A stretch of DNA of 35,788 bases from Modestobacter altitudinis. GTDB taxonomy: Bacteria; Actinomycetota; Actinomycetes; Mycobacteriales; Geodermatophilaceae. A model generated the notes under the pieces. That model saw only the letters and a program-made list of their open reading frames with translations, did not search any database and was not told the origin of the DNA. Location of the stretch: assembly GCF_005930475.1 (NCBI RefSeq), contig NZ_SJEW01000050.1, positions 1 through 35,788 of the forward strand. Direction: 5' to 3'. Both the position numbers and the translations under genes were made by a program. Positions 23,505 through 31,583 of the stretch are shown piece after piece; the first letter of the stretch is position 1, and each line of letters begins with the position of its first letter.

Positions 23505-24023
23505 GGTGCGGAGCAGGACGGCGACGCCGACGCAGGCGAGCGCCCACAGGCCGCTGGCCAGGGTGCCGATGATGAACCGCTCCGAGGCGACCGGGGCCTT
23601 CAGCTCGTTGAACCGTCCGAGCCCCTTCAGCGCGATGAGCACGGCGAGCCCCTCGGTGAAGCCGGCGAGCACCGTCACGGCGATGGCGGTGCGCTCCAGG
23701 ACCCCGATCCACGTCCCGCCGCGCAGCACCTCCGGGTCCGACGCCCGGCGGCGGGACGGGCCGTGGTCGGGGTCGGCGGCGCGGAGCACGGCGGTCGCGA
23801 CCGGGCCCCCACCGAGGGCCGCAGCGGCCACCGCGAGCAGCACGCCGACGTTCTGCACCCCCTCCCCCACCCGGCCGGTCCGCCAGGCCAGGGCGGCGGC
23901 GACGCCGAGCACCGCGACCAGCAGCGCGGCGCTCAGCGCGCTGCGCCGGGTGTCGCTGCGCGGGGTGAGGACGGCGCCGGCGGCCGCGAGCACGCCGAGC
24001 AGCACGAGCGCGGCGATGCTCAT
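23502..24023 (-). CDS. Membrane protein partner of SatD-like protein
   Basis: The 173-residue protein has about four to five membrane segments (residues 2-20, 31-50, 62-82, 108-135 and 150-172). A short charged loop (LRAADPDHGPSRRRASDPEVLRG) lies in the middle, and the C-terminal half contains GFTEGLAVLIALKGLGRFNELK and SERFIIGTLASGLWALA. Its ATG overlaps the stop of the SatD-like gene (ATGA), so the two are translationally coupled and probably act together. The function is unknown. The gene ends directly at a palindromic terminator-like element. Confidence 0.78.
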   Translation of the reverse strand: MSIAALVLLGVLAAAGAVLTPRSDTRRSALSAALLVAVLGVAAALAWRTGRVGEGVQNVGVLLAVAAAALGGGPVATAVLRAADPDHGPSRRRASDPEVLRGGTWIGVLERTAIAVTVLAGFTEGLAVLIALKGLGRFNELKAPVASERFIIGTLASGLWALACVGVAVLLRT

Positions 24024-24604
24024 CCGACCGCCCGCGCCAGCAGCCGGGCCGCCGCCGGGCGCAGGTCGCGCTCGACCTCCCAGAGCCCGGCGGCCAGTCG
24101 CTGACCGACCGCCTGGCGGGAGACGCCGAGCTCGCTCGCGGCCTCGGCCTGGGTGCGCCCGGCCTCGACCAGCCCGATGGCCTGCCACGCCTGGTCGCTG
24201 CGCCGCTCGACCAGCGCGGCCAGCGCGGTCAGCACGGCCTGCGCATCGGCGGCCGGCTCGGCGACCGCGCCCCGGACGGCGACCCGGACCGGGCGTCGCT
24301 TGGCCGCCTCGACCGCGGCCCGGGCGGCGACGAAGGCCGCTCCGGCGCCCGCGCGGGTGCTGCCGGGCAACGGCGTCTGCACCGGCCCGGCGCCGACCCC
24401 GACGCTCCAGCCGCCGTCCCGGACGAGCCGGCGGACCACGTCGACGACCACCGCAGGGTCGTCGAGCACGCCCTGGAACTCATCACCGGCGGTGCGCTCG
24501 AAACGGAGCACGGTGGGCATCCCCGACAGCACGGCCAGCCCGCCGGGCACCCGGTCGGCGCTGCGCCGGCTGCCCCGCTGGTCCACGGTCACCACGAACG
24601 GCAT
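24020..24604 (-). CDS. SatD-like protein with C-terminal HTH
   Basis: The 194-residue protein resembles the SatD family: an N-terminal strand with VDQRGSRRSADRVPGGL, the conserved TAGDEFQGVL near residue 39, then DGGWSVGVGAGPV. The C-terminus holds a helix-turn-helix (RTQAEAASELGVSRQAVGQRLAAGLWE). SatD was named from a Streptococcus acid-tolerance (secretion and acid tolerance) locus; its biochemical role is not known to me. The HTH would let this protein bind DNA and perhaps regulate its own operon; alternating GCAAG/CTTGC half-sites lie just upstream. It is coupled to the following membrane-protein gene. ATG 24604 is the only good start. Confidence 0.65.
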   Translation of the reverse strand: MPFVVTVDQRGSRRSADRVPGGLAVLSGMPTVLRFERTAGDEFQGVLDDPAVVVDVVRRLVRDGGWSVGVGAGPVQTPLPGSTRAGAGAAFVAARAAVEAAKRRPVRVAVRGAVAEPAADAQAVLTALAALVERRSDQAWQAIGLVEAGRTQAEAASELGVSRQAVGQRLAAGLWEVERDLRPAAARLLARAVG

Positions 24605-24607
24605 TCC

Positions 24608-24653
24608 GCAAGTCCAGCAGCTTGCACGGCGGAAAGCAAGCCTGGAGACTTGG
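24608..24653 (-). promoter_or_regulatory. Cluster of GCAAG/CTTGC half-sites upstream of the SatD-like gene
   Basis: GCAAG (24608-24612), CTTGC (24621-24625), GCAAG (24636-24640) and the near-match CTTGG (24649-24653) alternate in orientation within 46 bases directly before the SatD-like start. Each adjacent pair forms a short inverted repeat. Together they could be operator half-sites for a dimeric HTH protein, plausibly the SatD-like protein itself. Confidence 0.4.
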
Positions 24654-24668
24654 CAGCCACCAGCGGGG

Positions 24669-25133
24669 TCAGGAGGCGGTCAGCTCGGGCGGGAAGCCGC
24701 CGGTCGCGATCGGGCCCCACCGCTCGATGGTCACCCGCAGCAGCGCCTTGCCCTGCCGCTGCATGGCGGCGCGGTACTCGTCCCAGTCGGGGTGCTCACC
24801 GCTGATCGCGCGGAAGTAGTCGACCAGGGGCTCGAGGGCGTCGGGCAGGTCGAGCACCTCCGCCTGACCGTCGACCTGCACCCACGCGCCGTCGAAGTCG
24901 TCGGAGAGCACGCAGAGCGACACCCGCGGGTCGCGCCGCGCATTGGCCACCTTCGCCCGCTGCGGATAGGTCGAGATCACCACCCGGCCCTGCTCGTCGA
25001 TGCCGCAGGTGACCGGCGACAGCTGCGCCGACCCGTCGCCGCGGCGGGTGAGCAGCAGGGCCTTGTGCCGGGGTCGGAGGAAGGCGAGCAGCTCGTCGCG
25101 CTCGACCCGGTCGGCGGTGGCGGTGCGTGGCAT
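24669..25133 (-). CDS. PPOX-class (F420/FMN-type) split-barrel flavoprotein
   Basis: The 154-residue protein is a pyridoxamine-phosphate-oxidase-like split beta barrel: LAFLRPRHKALLLTRRGDGSAQLSPVTCGID, then VVISTYPQRAKVANARRDPRVSLCVLSDDFDGAWVQVDGQAEVLD, and a C-terminal RVTIERWGPIATGGFPPE. The TYPQRAKVANARRDPRVS run is what I associate with the Rv1155-like, F420-dependent group in actinobacteria, but FMN binding is also possible. It likely reduces a small molecule; the substrate is unknown. TAGGTT (rc of 25140-25145) lies 6 bases before the ATG with no ribosome-binding site, so translation is probably leaderless. It is divergent from the AI-2E-family gene. Confidence 0.85.
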   Translation of the reverse strand: MPRTATADRVERDELLAFLRPRHKALLLTRRGDGSAQLSPVTCGIDEQGRVVISTYPQRAKVANARRDPRVSLCVLSDDFDGAWVQVDGQAEVLDLPDALEPLVDYFRAISGEHPDWDEYRAAMQRQGKALLRVTIERWGPIATGGFPPELTAS

Positions 25134-25231
25134 GGGGTGAACCTACGACCCGGTACGACAGCGGGGCGGACCCGCGAGCGCCACCGGGCGTGCGACGGGT
25201 GGGGGGACGCCGGATGTGTTGGGATCAGCGC

Positions 25232-26689
25232 ATGCCCGCCGACCGTTCCGCCGAGCCCACCGCGGCCGCCGACCGCCCGACGGCCGGGGCCGCCACGACG
25301 GCCGGTGCCCGCCCGGGGGCCGACACCCCCGCCCCGGCCGACACCCATCAGCCGACCGGGGTCAGCGGCGCGACGTCCGTCGGCTCGGACGACATCGACC
25401 AGGAGACCATCGGCACACGGGCTCCGGTCCCGGGGCCCCAGCGCTCCCAGCGCATGCAGGCGGCGACCCGCAGCGTCGCGATCGCCTCCGCCCAGCTCAT
25501 CCTGATCGTGATCGCGCTGGTGATCCTCGGCTACGTCTTCGGCAAGCTGTGGGTGGTCCTGCTCCCGGTCGTCCTCGGGTTGCTCTTCACCACCGTGCTG
25601 TGGCCGGCCACCCGGTTCCTCCGCAAGCACCACTGGCCACCGGCGCTTGCGTCCGCGACGGTGCTGCTGGTCTTCCTCGCCGCCATCGGCGGCATCATCG
25701 CGGTGATCGCGCCGCAGGTCGTCGGCCAGGTCGAGGAGCTCGCCGACGGCGTGACCGGCGGGCTGCAGCAGGTGCAGGAGTACCTCGCCGGTCCCCCGTT
25801 CAACCTGGGTGACGAGCAGGTCGGCAACGCCGTCGACTCGGTGATCAACACCGTGCAGAGCAACGCGCAGAACATCGCCGGCTACGCGGTCACCACCGCG
25901 ACCACGATCGGCAACGCACTGGTCAACCTGGTCCTCGCGCTGGTGCTGGCGTTCTTCTTCCTCAAGGACGGCCCCAAGTGGACGCCGTGGCTGGCCGCCC
26001 AGACCGGGCCGCGCGCCGCGCCGCACGTGGCCGCCCTGTCCAGCAAGGCCTGGACGACGCTGTCGGAGTTCATCCGCCAGCAGGCGCTCGTCGGCTTCGT
26101 CGACGCGTTCTTCATCGGGCTGGGCCTGCTGGTCTTCGACGTGCCGCTGGTGCTGCCGCTGGCCGTGCTGACCTTCTTCGGCGCGTTCATCCCGATCATC
26201 GGTGCCTTCGTCGCCGGCGCGTTCGCGGTGCTGATCGCGCTGGTGAGCAACGGCGTCACCACCGCGATCTGGATCCTGGTCGTCGTGCTGCTGGTGCAGC
26301 AGCTGGAGGGCAACGTCCTGCAGCCGATCATCCAGGGCCGTGGGCTCAACCTGCACGCCGCGGTGGTCATCCTCGCGGTGACCGCAGGCAGCAGCCTGGC
26401 CGGCATCATCGGCGCGTTCCTGTCCGTGCCGGTGGCCGCGCTCATCGCGGTGGCCTACCGGTACGGCCGCGACCAGCTCGACGGGCTCACGCCGGAGGTC
26501 GGCCCGGACGGGACCAGCCACCAGCTCACCGGGGACTCCTCCGGCGCCCAGCTGGTGCGCCGGCCCGCCGAGGCCGAGCCGGCGGTCAACCCCGAGTCCG
26601 AGGACGCCACCCCGCAGGAGGCCGCGGCGGCCGGTCACGGGCTGGGGGTGCTCGGGAATGCCCGGCGTCGACTGCGGCTTCACCGGTGA
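25232..26689 (+). CDS. AI-2E family transporter (TqsA/PerM-like)
   Basis: The 485-residue protein has a 70-residue low-complexity Ala/Thr/Pro N-terminal tail and then the AI-2E exporter fold. It has about eight membrane segments, a long periplasmic/helical loop after TM3 (VGQVEELADGVTGGLQQVQEYLAG), the family motif NALVNLVLALVLAFFFLKDG near the middle, FIRQQALVGFVDAFFIGLG, FFGAFIPIIGAFVAG and the C-terminal LEGNVLQPIIQGRGLNLHAAVVILAV with AFLSVPVAAL. Family members export autoinducer-2 or act as H+/Na+ antiporters or permeases; the substrate is not settled by sequence. ATG 25232 is used; ATG 25214 is an in-frame alternative. PAC2 follows 32 bases downstream and may be in the same operon. Confidence 0.9.
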   Translation: MPADRSAEPTAAADRPTAGAATTAGARPGADTPAPADTHQPTGVSGATSVGSDDIDQETIGTRAPVPGPQRSQRMQAATRSVAIASAQLILIVIALVILGYVFGKLWVVLLPVVLGLLFTTVLWPATRFLRKHHWPPALASATVLLVFLAAIGGIIAVIAPQVVGQVEELADGVTGGLQQVQEYLAGPPFNLGDEQVGNAVDSVINTVQSNAQNIAGYAVTTATTIGNALVNLVLALVLAFFFLKDGPKWTPWLAAQTGPRAAPHVAALSSKAWTTLSEFIRQQALVGFVDAFFIGLGLLVFDVPLVLPLAVLTFFGAFIPIIGAFVAGAFAVLIALVSNGVTTAIWILVVVLLVQQLEGNVLQPIIQGRGLNLHAAVVILAVTAGSSLAGIIGAFLSVPVAALIAVAYRYGRDQLDGLTPEVGPDGTSHQLTGDSSGAQLVRRPAEAEPAVNPESEDATPQEAAAAGHGLGVLGNARRRLRLHR

Positions 26690-26721
26690 GAAGACCCTGA
26701 TCCACCTGGGAGGACGAACCC

Positions 26722-27663
26722 GTGCCGCAGCGACCGGAGGACCTCGTCGAGGTGCTCCCCGACGCCGAGCCGCTCCTCGCCCGTGAGGCCGCGGTCTCGT
26801 CGCCCGAGGAGCGCGCCGGACTGGTCCTCGTCCACGACCTGGCCGGTGAGTTCGACGCCGCCCACGCCGGCGCCCTCGCCGGGGCCCACCTGCTCGACGC
26901 CCTGCCCGCGACGCTGATCGCCCGGTTCGACGTCGACGCGCTGGTCGACTACCGCGGTCACCGGCCCCGGATGGTGTTCAGCGGCGACCGCTACGAGTCG
27001 GTGGTCTCCCCCGAGATCGGGCTGTGGGCGCTCGAGGACGACGGCGGCACCCCGTTCCTGCTGCTGCACGGCGTCGAGCCGGACTTCGCCTGGGAGCGGT
27101 TCATCGCCGCGGTGCAGCAGCTCGTCGACCGGCTGGGCGTGACCTCGGTGGTGGCGCTGCACGCCATCCCCATGCCGGTGCCGCACACCCGCCCGGTCAC
27201 CGTCACGGCGCACGCCACGCGCCGCCAGCTCATCGAGTCCTACCCGGTCTACTGGGGCGAGATGCGCATCCCCGGCAGCGTGGGCGCACTGCTCGAACTG
27301 CGGCTCGGCGAGGCCGGGGTCGACGCCCTCGGCGTCGCCGCCCACGTCCCGCACTACCTGGCGCAGGCCACCTACCCGGCCGCCTCGCTCACGCTGCTCG
27401 AGCACCTGGAGACGCTGACCGGGCTGCACGTGCCGACCGAGACGCTGCGCGAGGCCGCAGAGGCCAACCGCACCGAGGTCGACGAGCAGATCGGCCGGTC
27501 CAGCGACAACACCGCCGTCGTCGCCGCGCTGGAGGAGCAGTTCGACTCCTTCACCGCGGCCCGCGACGACACGGGGCTGCTCGGCTTCGGCGGCGAGATG
27601 CCCAGCGGCGAGGAGCTCGGCGCGCAGATCGAGCAGTTCCTGGCCGAGCAGGACGGCGAGTAG
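26722..27663 (+). CDS. PAC2 family protein
   Basis: The 313-residue protein is a PAC2 (proteasome assembly chaperone-like) family member: GLVLVHDLAGEFDAAHAGALAGAHLLDAL, then RFDVDALVDYRGHRPRMVFSGDRYE, FLLLHGVEPDFAWERFIAAVQQLVDRLGVTSVVALHAIPMPVPHTRP, and a helical C-terminal part ending in EELGAQIEQFLAEQ. Actinobacteria possess a 20S proteasome, but bacterial PAC2 proteins have not been shown to assemble it as far as I know, so the function is open. GTG 26722 has a strong GGGAGGA site. It lies 32 bases after the AI-2E gene. Its stop is followed almost directly by a 48-bp repeat element that also occurs behind the catalase gene. Confidence 0.9.
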   Translation: MPQRPEDLVEVLPDAEPLLAREAAVSSPEERAGLVLVHDLAGEFDAAHAGALAGAHLLDALPATLIARFDVDALVDYRGHRPRMVFSGDRYESVVSPEIGLWALEDDGGTPFLLLHGVEPDFAWERFIAAVQQLVDRLGVTSVVALHAIPMPVPHTRPVTVTAHATRRQLIESYPVYWGEMRIPGSVGALLELRLGEAGVDALGVAAHVPHYLAQATYPAASLTLLEHLETLTGLHVPTETLREAAEANRTEVDEQIGRSSDNTAVVAALEEQFDSFTAARDDTGLLGFGGEMPSGEELGAQIEQFLAEQDGE

Positions 27664-27664
27664 C

Positions 27665-27712
27665 AAAAGGACCCCGCTGCCCCCCACCGCTCGCAGGCTC
27701 GCGGCGGGCCCC
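27665..27712 (+). repeat. 48-bp 3'-end repeat element, copy A
   Basis: The element begins AAAAGGACCCCGCTG one base after the PAC2 stop codon and ends GCGGCGGGCCCC. It matches the reverse complement of 29857-29904 at 41 of 48 bases. GC-rich arms (CCCCGC/GCGGGC, CCGC/GCGG) allow a hairpin. It sits between two convergent genes, so a terminator function is likely. It overlaps the last base of the NTF2-like gene. Confidence 0.7.
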
Positions 27713-28068
27713 TACAGCGGAGCCTGATCCTCCGGGTCGCCGACGTCCATCCGGCGGACCCCGGCCGCGTCGAGGGTGTAGGTGTGCAGGACGAAGGCGT
27801 GGCTGAGCAGGTCGCCGTCGGAGTCCCGCACCACCTGCTCGACGAGCACCTCGACCCGCCCGTCCGGCAGCTCACGCACCCGGCGGGGTGTCACCTCCAG
27901 GTCGACCACCTCCCACTGGCCCAGCCAGTAGGCGCGGACGGCGTCGGCACCCACCACCCGGGTGCCCCGCATCGCGTCGGGCCAGTCCACGTCCGGGGCG
28001 AAGTGGGTCAGCACGGCGTCGATGTCGCGGCTGGTGAAGGCCTCGTACAGCGCGGCGATGCGGTCCAT
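27712..28068 (-). CDS. NTF2-like (SnoaL-like) nuclear transport factor 2 family protein
   Basis: The 118-residue protein has the cone-shaped NTF2-like fold pattern: MDRIAALYEAFTSRDIDAVLTHFAPDVDWPD for the first helices, GADAVRAYWLGQW, then alternating strands (VVDLEVTPRRVRELPDGRVEVLVEQVVRD, and FVLHTYTLDAAGVRRMDVGD). Family members are enzymes or binding proteins with a central pocket; the role here is unknown. ATG 28068 is set by TACCGT (rc of 28075-28080) 6 bases upstream, a leaderless-type start; an in-frame ATG at 28089 is less likely. The gene ends at the convergent 48-bp repeat. Confidence 0.8.
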   Translation of the reverse strand: MDRIAALYEAFTSRDIDAVLTHFAPDVDWPDAMRGTRVVGADAVRAYWLGQWEVVDLEVTPRRVRELPDGRVEVLVEQVVRDSDGDLLSHAFVLHTYTLDAAGVRRMDVGDPEDQAPL

Positions 28069-28110
28069 GGCGGGACGGTACCCAGCCACCGCCCGACCGC
28101 TCGGGCACCG

Positions 28111-28409
28111 TCAGCCGAGCAGCACCCGGGCGACGGCGAGCGCATGCGGGTCGACCGGCGGCTGCGCGGCGGCCCGCAGCCAGCCGGCGAGCGGACCCGC
28201 GACCGCCGGGGAGAGGGTGCGGATCCACTCCGCCGTCCGCGCCCGGGCCTCGCCACGTGCTCGGACCCGCCGCCGGCGGACACGGCGACCACCTCCGGAC
28301 GCGAGGCCAGCAGACCGCGGACGGTCCAGCCGCCACCGGTCGTGCGCGCGGCGAGCACCTCCAGCCGGTCGGCGGCAGCGAGCAGCAGCTCCACGTCCGG
28401 GTCCGCCAT
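28111..28409 (-). pseudogene. Small hypothetical gene with a 1-base frameshift
   Basis: From ATG 28409 the frame reads MADPDVELLLAAADRLEVL, then RTTGGGWTVRGLLASRPEVVAVSAGGGSEHVA, and then turns to Arg/Pro/Ser-rich shadow-like sequence. One base over, from about 28253, a natural continuation appears (ARARTAEWIRTLSP, AVAGPLAGWLRAAAQPP, HALAVARVLLG) and ends at a TGA at 28111-28113. Inserting one G in GTGGCGAGGCCC (giving VAEARAR) would make a smooth 99-residue protein, and the total length, 299 bases, is one short of a multiple of 3. It is either a recent pseudogene or a sequencing error in a G run. The family was not recognised. Confidence 0.65.
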
Positions 28410-28541
28410 GCGCCCAGTGTCGTCGATCCCGGAGAGCGGGTGGACCTGCGCCGGCCCCCGCAGCGGGCGAGACTCGAGGTCACCCTGACCCGGCGGCTCT
28501 GGGCGGGGAACGGAACAGTCGACCCCACCGAGGAGCGACCC

Positions 28542-29789
28542 ATGCTGTCCAACCGATCACGTCCGGTCATCGAGGCCACCCTGCCCGTCATCGGCGACAA
28601 CATCGAGGAGATCGCCCGACGCTTCTACGCCCACCTGTTCGGCGCCCACCCGGAACTGCTGGACGGCACGTTCAACCGGGGGAACCAGGCCGAGGGCACC
28701 CAGCAGGTCGCGCTGGCCGGGTCCGTCGCGGTGTTCGCCAACGCGCTGCTGGAGAGCCCTGAGCAGGTCCCCGAGCACCTGCTGGCCCGGATCGCGCACA
28801 AGCACGCCTCGCTGGGGATCACCCCGGCCCAGTACGAGGTGGTGCACGAGCACCTCTTCTGGGCCATCGTCGACGTGCTGGGCGAGGCCGTGACGCCGGC
28901 CGTGGCCGAGGCCTGGGACGAGGTCTACTGGCTGATGGCCTACGCGCTGATCAACATGGAGCGCGGGCTGTACAGCTCCCGCGGCGTCCGGCCGGAGACG
29001 GTCTGGCGGGAGTGGGAGGTGACCCAGAAGATCGCCGAGACCGCCGACGTCACCACCTTCCGGGTCCGGCGCACCGACGACCGGCTGGTCAAGACCTCAC
29101 TGCCCGGCCAGTACGTCACCGTGAAGGTGCAGATGCCCGACGGTGTCCACCAGCCGCGGCAGTACAGCCTGACCCGCGCCGACGACGGCGAGCACCGGCA
29201 GTTCTCCGTCAAGCGGGTCCGCGGCGGCGACGGGCCGGACGGCGAGGTCTCCGCCCTGCTCTGCGACCGGGTGCAGGTGGGCGACGTGCTGACGCTGTCG
29301 CTCCCCTTCGGCGACGTGGTGCTCGACGACTCGGGCCGCCCGGTGGTCTTCGCCAGCGCCGGGATCGGCATCACCCCGATGGCCGGCATGCTCTCGCACC
29401 TCACCGCAGCCCGCTCCCGGCTGCCGATCACCGTGCTGCACGCCGACGCCGACGAGGCGTCCTTCGCGCTGCGGGACCAGGTGTTCGGCGACGTCTCGCG
29501 GCTGCCGCACTCCACCATGCACGTCTGGTACGAGCGCGGGGCGCACACCGACCTGCCGGTCGACGGGGTGCACGCCGGGACGATGGACCTGGACGACGTC
29601 GCCCTGCCCGAGGGCGCCGCGTTCTACCTGTGCGGCCCGCTGCCGTTCATGCGGTCGGCCCGCAGCGCCCTGCTGGAGCGGGGGGTGCCGGCGCGCGACA
29701 TCCAGTACGAGGTCTTCGGCCCCGACCTGTGGCAGGCAGACCTGGCGACCGAGCCCACCCCGGACGCCCACCGGGTGCCCGCCCGCTGA
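28542..29789 (+). CDS. hmp: Flavohemoglobin (nitric oxide dioxygenase)
   Basis: The 415-residue protein converts NO to nitrate with O2 and NAD(P)H in the cytosol. The globin domain (residues ~1-140) has the B10 Tyr29 (RFYAHLF), the E7 Gln54 and the proximal F8 His88 (IAHKHASLGI). The reductase part has the FAD motif PRQYSLTRA around residue 205, the NAD-binding ASAGIGITPMAGML near 280 and CGPLPFM near 365, ending with the family's EVFGPD. Length matches Hmp (about 400). ATG 28542 has a GAGGAG site. It converges on the fur-catalase pair, so the two may form a stress-defence cluster. No NsrR-type regulator is adjacent. Confidence 0.94.
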   Translation: MLSNRSRPVIEATLPVIGDNIEEIARRFYAHLFGAHPELLDGTFNRGNQAEGTQQVALAGSVAVFANALLESPEQVPEHLLARIAHKHASLGITPAQYEVVHEHLFWAIVDVLGEAVTPAVAEAWDEVYWLMAYALINMERGLYSSRGVRPETVWREWEVTQKIAETADVTTFRVRRTDDRLVKTSLPGQYVTVKVQMPDGVHQPRQYSLTRADDGEHRQFSVKRVRGGDGPDGEVSALLCDRVQVGDVLTLSLPFGDVVLDDSGRPVVFASAGIGITPMAGMLSHLTAARSRLPITVLHADADEASFALRDQVFGDVSRLPHSTMHVWYERGAHTDLPVDGVHAGTMDLDDVALPEGAAFYLCGPLPFMRSARSALLERGVPARDIQYEVFGPDLWQADLATEPTPDAHRVPAR

Positions 29790-29804
29790 CCACCCCGCAC
29801 AGCA

Positions 29805-29841
29805 CTGCGGGCCGCGACCGGAGTCCGGTCGCGGCCCGCAG
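29805..29841 (+). terminator. Perfect 17-bp-stem hairpin between hmp and the catalase gene
   Basis: CTGCGGGCCGCGACCGG (29805-29821), loop AGT, then its exact reverse complement (29825-29841). It starts 15 bases after the hmp stop and lies downstream of the convergent catalase gene. A stem of 17 bp with a 3-base loop is a strong intrinsic-type terminator even without a clear U-tract, as is common in actinobacteria, and it works for both strands. Confidence 0.85.
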
Positions 29842-29856
29842 TTCGGCCCCGCTGCA

Positions 29857-29904
29857 GGGTCCCGCCGCGAGCGTGCGAGTGGCGGGGGGCAGTGAGGTCC
29901 TTTC
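29857..29904 (-). repeat. 48-bp 3'-end repeat element, copy B
   Basis: Read on the minus strand this begins GAAAGGACCTCACTG 15 bases after the catalase stop codon and ends GCGGCGGGACCC. It matches copy A (27665-27712) at 41 of 48 bases. The orientation relative to the upstream gene is the same as for copy A, supporting a 3'-end (terminator-like) function rather than a random dispersed repeat. Confidence 0.7.
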
Positions 29905-29918
29905 TCAGCCCCGCTGGC

Positions 29919-31583
29919 TCACTTCGCCAGGACGACGTGCTCGTTGGGCACGCAGTGCGTCATCGTCAGGCCGGTGACGTCGCGCGGGCCGTTCTTGCCC
30001 AGGTTGGCGGCGCGCTGCAGCTCCGCCTCGGTGAGCGTCTGGGTCTGCAGCGGCTGCAGGCCACGGACGTCGTCCGCGCTGATCCCCAGGCCGTCGCCGA
30101 CCCGCTGGCCCAGCTCGTCCTCGGCCATGAACAGGTGCCAGACCATCCGCTCCTGGATCTCCCGGTCGCACTGGGAGATGCCGTCGACCAGGTTGGCCAC
30201 CAGGTCGTCCTTCTCCCACTGCTCCGACAGCAGGTAGCGCTGGCCGGCCTGCGTGTAGTCGTCGGTGCGGTCGATCCGCTTGCGGGTGAGCCGGCCGGTG
30301 ATCTCCGGGCCCTGCTCGTCGTGCGTCGGGTACTGCGCCTCACGCAGACCGCCAGTGATCGACGGCTCGTAGTTCACGTGCGGGTTGGTGCCCTCGACGC
30401 GGTCCTGGTGGAAGGCCATCTGGCCGTCGCGCTGGTTCGTGGCGACCCGGGTCCGGGGCGCGTTCACCGGCAGCTGCAGGTAGTTCGGGCCCACCCGGTA
30501 GCGCTGGGTGTCGGAGTAGGAGAACGTCCGGCCGACCAGCATCTTGTCGTCGGAGAAGTCCAGCCCGTCGACCAGCACGCCGGTGCCGAAGGCGATCTGC
30601 TCGCTCTCGGCGAAGAAGTCCTCCGGCGCGCGGTTCAGCGTCAGGGTGCCGACCTTGCGCAGCGGGAAGTCGTTCTCCGGCCACGTCTTGGTGTCGTCCA
30701 GCGGGTCGAAGTCCAGCTCCGGGTGGTCGTGGTCGTCCATCAGCTGGACGTGCAGGTCCCAGGAGGGGAAGTCGCCGCGCTCGATGGCCTCGTAGAGGTC
30801 CTTCGTGTGCACGCCCAGCTCCTTGCCCTGCGCCACCTCGGCGTCGGCCTGGGTCCAGGACTTCACGCCCTGCTTGGGCAGCCAGTGGTACTTCACCAGC
30901 TTGGTCTCACCGGCGGCGTTGACCCACTTGTAGGTGTTCACGCCGAAGCCCTGCATGAAGCGGTAGCTCGACGGCGTGCCGCGCGGGCTCAGCACCAGCG
31001 AGATCATGTGCATGGCCTCGGGCGACTGCGACCAGAAGTCGAACACCCGGTTGGCGACCTGGCGGTCGAAGTTGACCGGGTCGGGCTTCTGCGAGTGGAT
31101 GAAGTCGGGGAACTTGATCGCATCCCGGATGAAGAAGACACCCAGGTTGTTGCCGACCAGGTCCCAGTTGCCGTCCTCGGTGTAGAACTTCACCGCGAAG
31201 CCCCGCGGGTCACGGGTGGCCTCGGAGGAGTCCCGACCACCGGCCACGGTGGAGAAGCGCAGGGCGACCGGGGTCTCCTTGCCCTTCTCCTGGAACAGCT
31301 TGGCGCGGGTGTAGGTCGAGATCGGCTCGTCGCCGACGGTGCCGTCGGCCACGAAGACACCGAACGCGGTGGCGCCGCGGGCGTGCACGACGCGCTCGGG
31401 GATGCGCTCCCGGTCGAAGTGGCTGATCTTCTCGAGGAACTGGTAGTTCTCCAGCGTGGCCGGGCCACGGGCACCCACGGTGCGCTGGTTCTGGTTGTCG
31501 TAGACCGGGTGGCCCTGACGGTTGGTCAGGATCGGCCGGTCGGCCTCACTGGCCGCCGGTCCCTGCGATGCGACGTCGGTCAT
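29919..31583 (-). CDS. Heme catalase (monofunctional)
   Basis: The 554-residue enzyme breaks down H2O2 to water and O2. The catalytic His67 is in [12 protein letters not shown], Asn145 in [14 protein letters not shown], and the heme-ligand Tyr356 in [13 protein letters not shown], with the flanking [32 protein letters not shown]. It has a long C-terminal region after residue 430 but lacks the extra flavodoxin-like domain of large-subunit catalases. The ATG overlaps the stop of the fur-like gene (ATGA), so both come from one leaderless promoter at ~32068-32096. The arrangement matches CatR-CatA of Streptomyces, where a Fur-family peroxide sensor represses catalase. It ends before a 48-bp repeat and a hairpin. 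Confidence 0.94.
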   Translation of the reverse strand: MTDVASQGPAASEADRPILTNRQGHPVYDNQNQRTVGARGPATLENYQFLEKISHFDRERIPERVVHARGATAFGVFVADGTVGDEPISTYTRAKLFQEKGKETPVALRFSTVAGGRDSSEATRDPRGFAVKFYTEDGNWDLVGNNLGVFFIRDAIKFPDFIHSQKPDPVNFDRQVANRVFDFWSQSPEAMHMISLVLSPRGTPSSYRFMQGFGVNTYKWVNAAGETKLVKYHWLPKQGVKSWTQADAEVAQGKELGVHTKDLYEAIERGDFPSWDLHVQLMDDHDHPELDFDPLDDTKTWPENDFPLRKVGTLTLNRAPEDFFAESEQIAFGTGVLVDGLDFSDDKMLVGRTFSYSDTQRYRVGPNYLQLPVNAPRTRVATNQRDGQMAFHQDRVEGTNPHVNYEPSITGGLREAQYPTHDEQGPEITGRLTRKRIDRTDDYTQAGQRYLLSEQWEKDDLVANLVDGISQCDREIQERMVWHLFMAEDELGQRVGDGLGISADDVRGLQPLQTQTLTEAELQRAANLGKNGPRDVTGLTMTHCVPNEHVVLAK

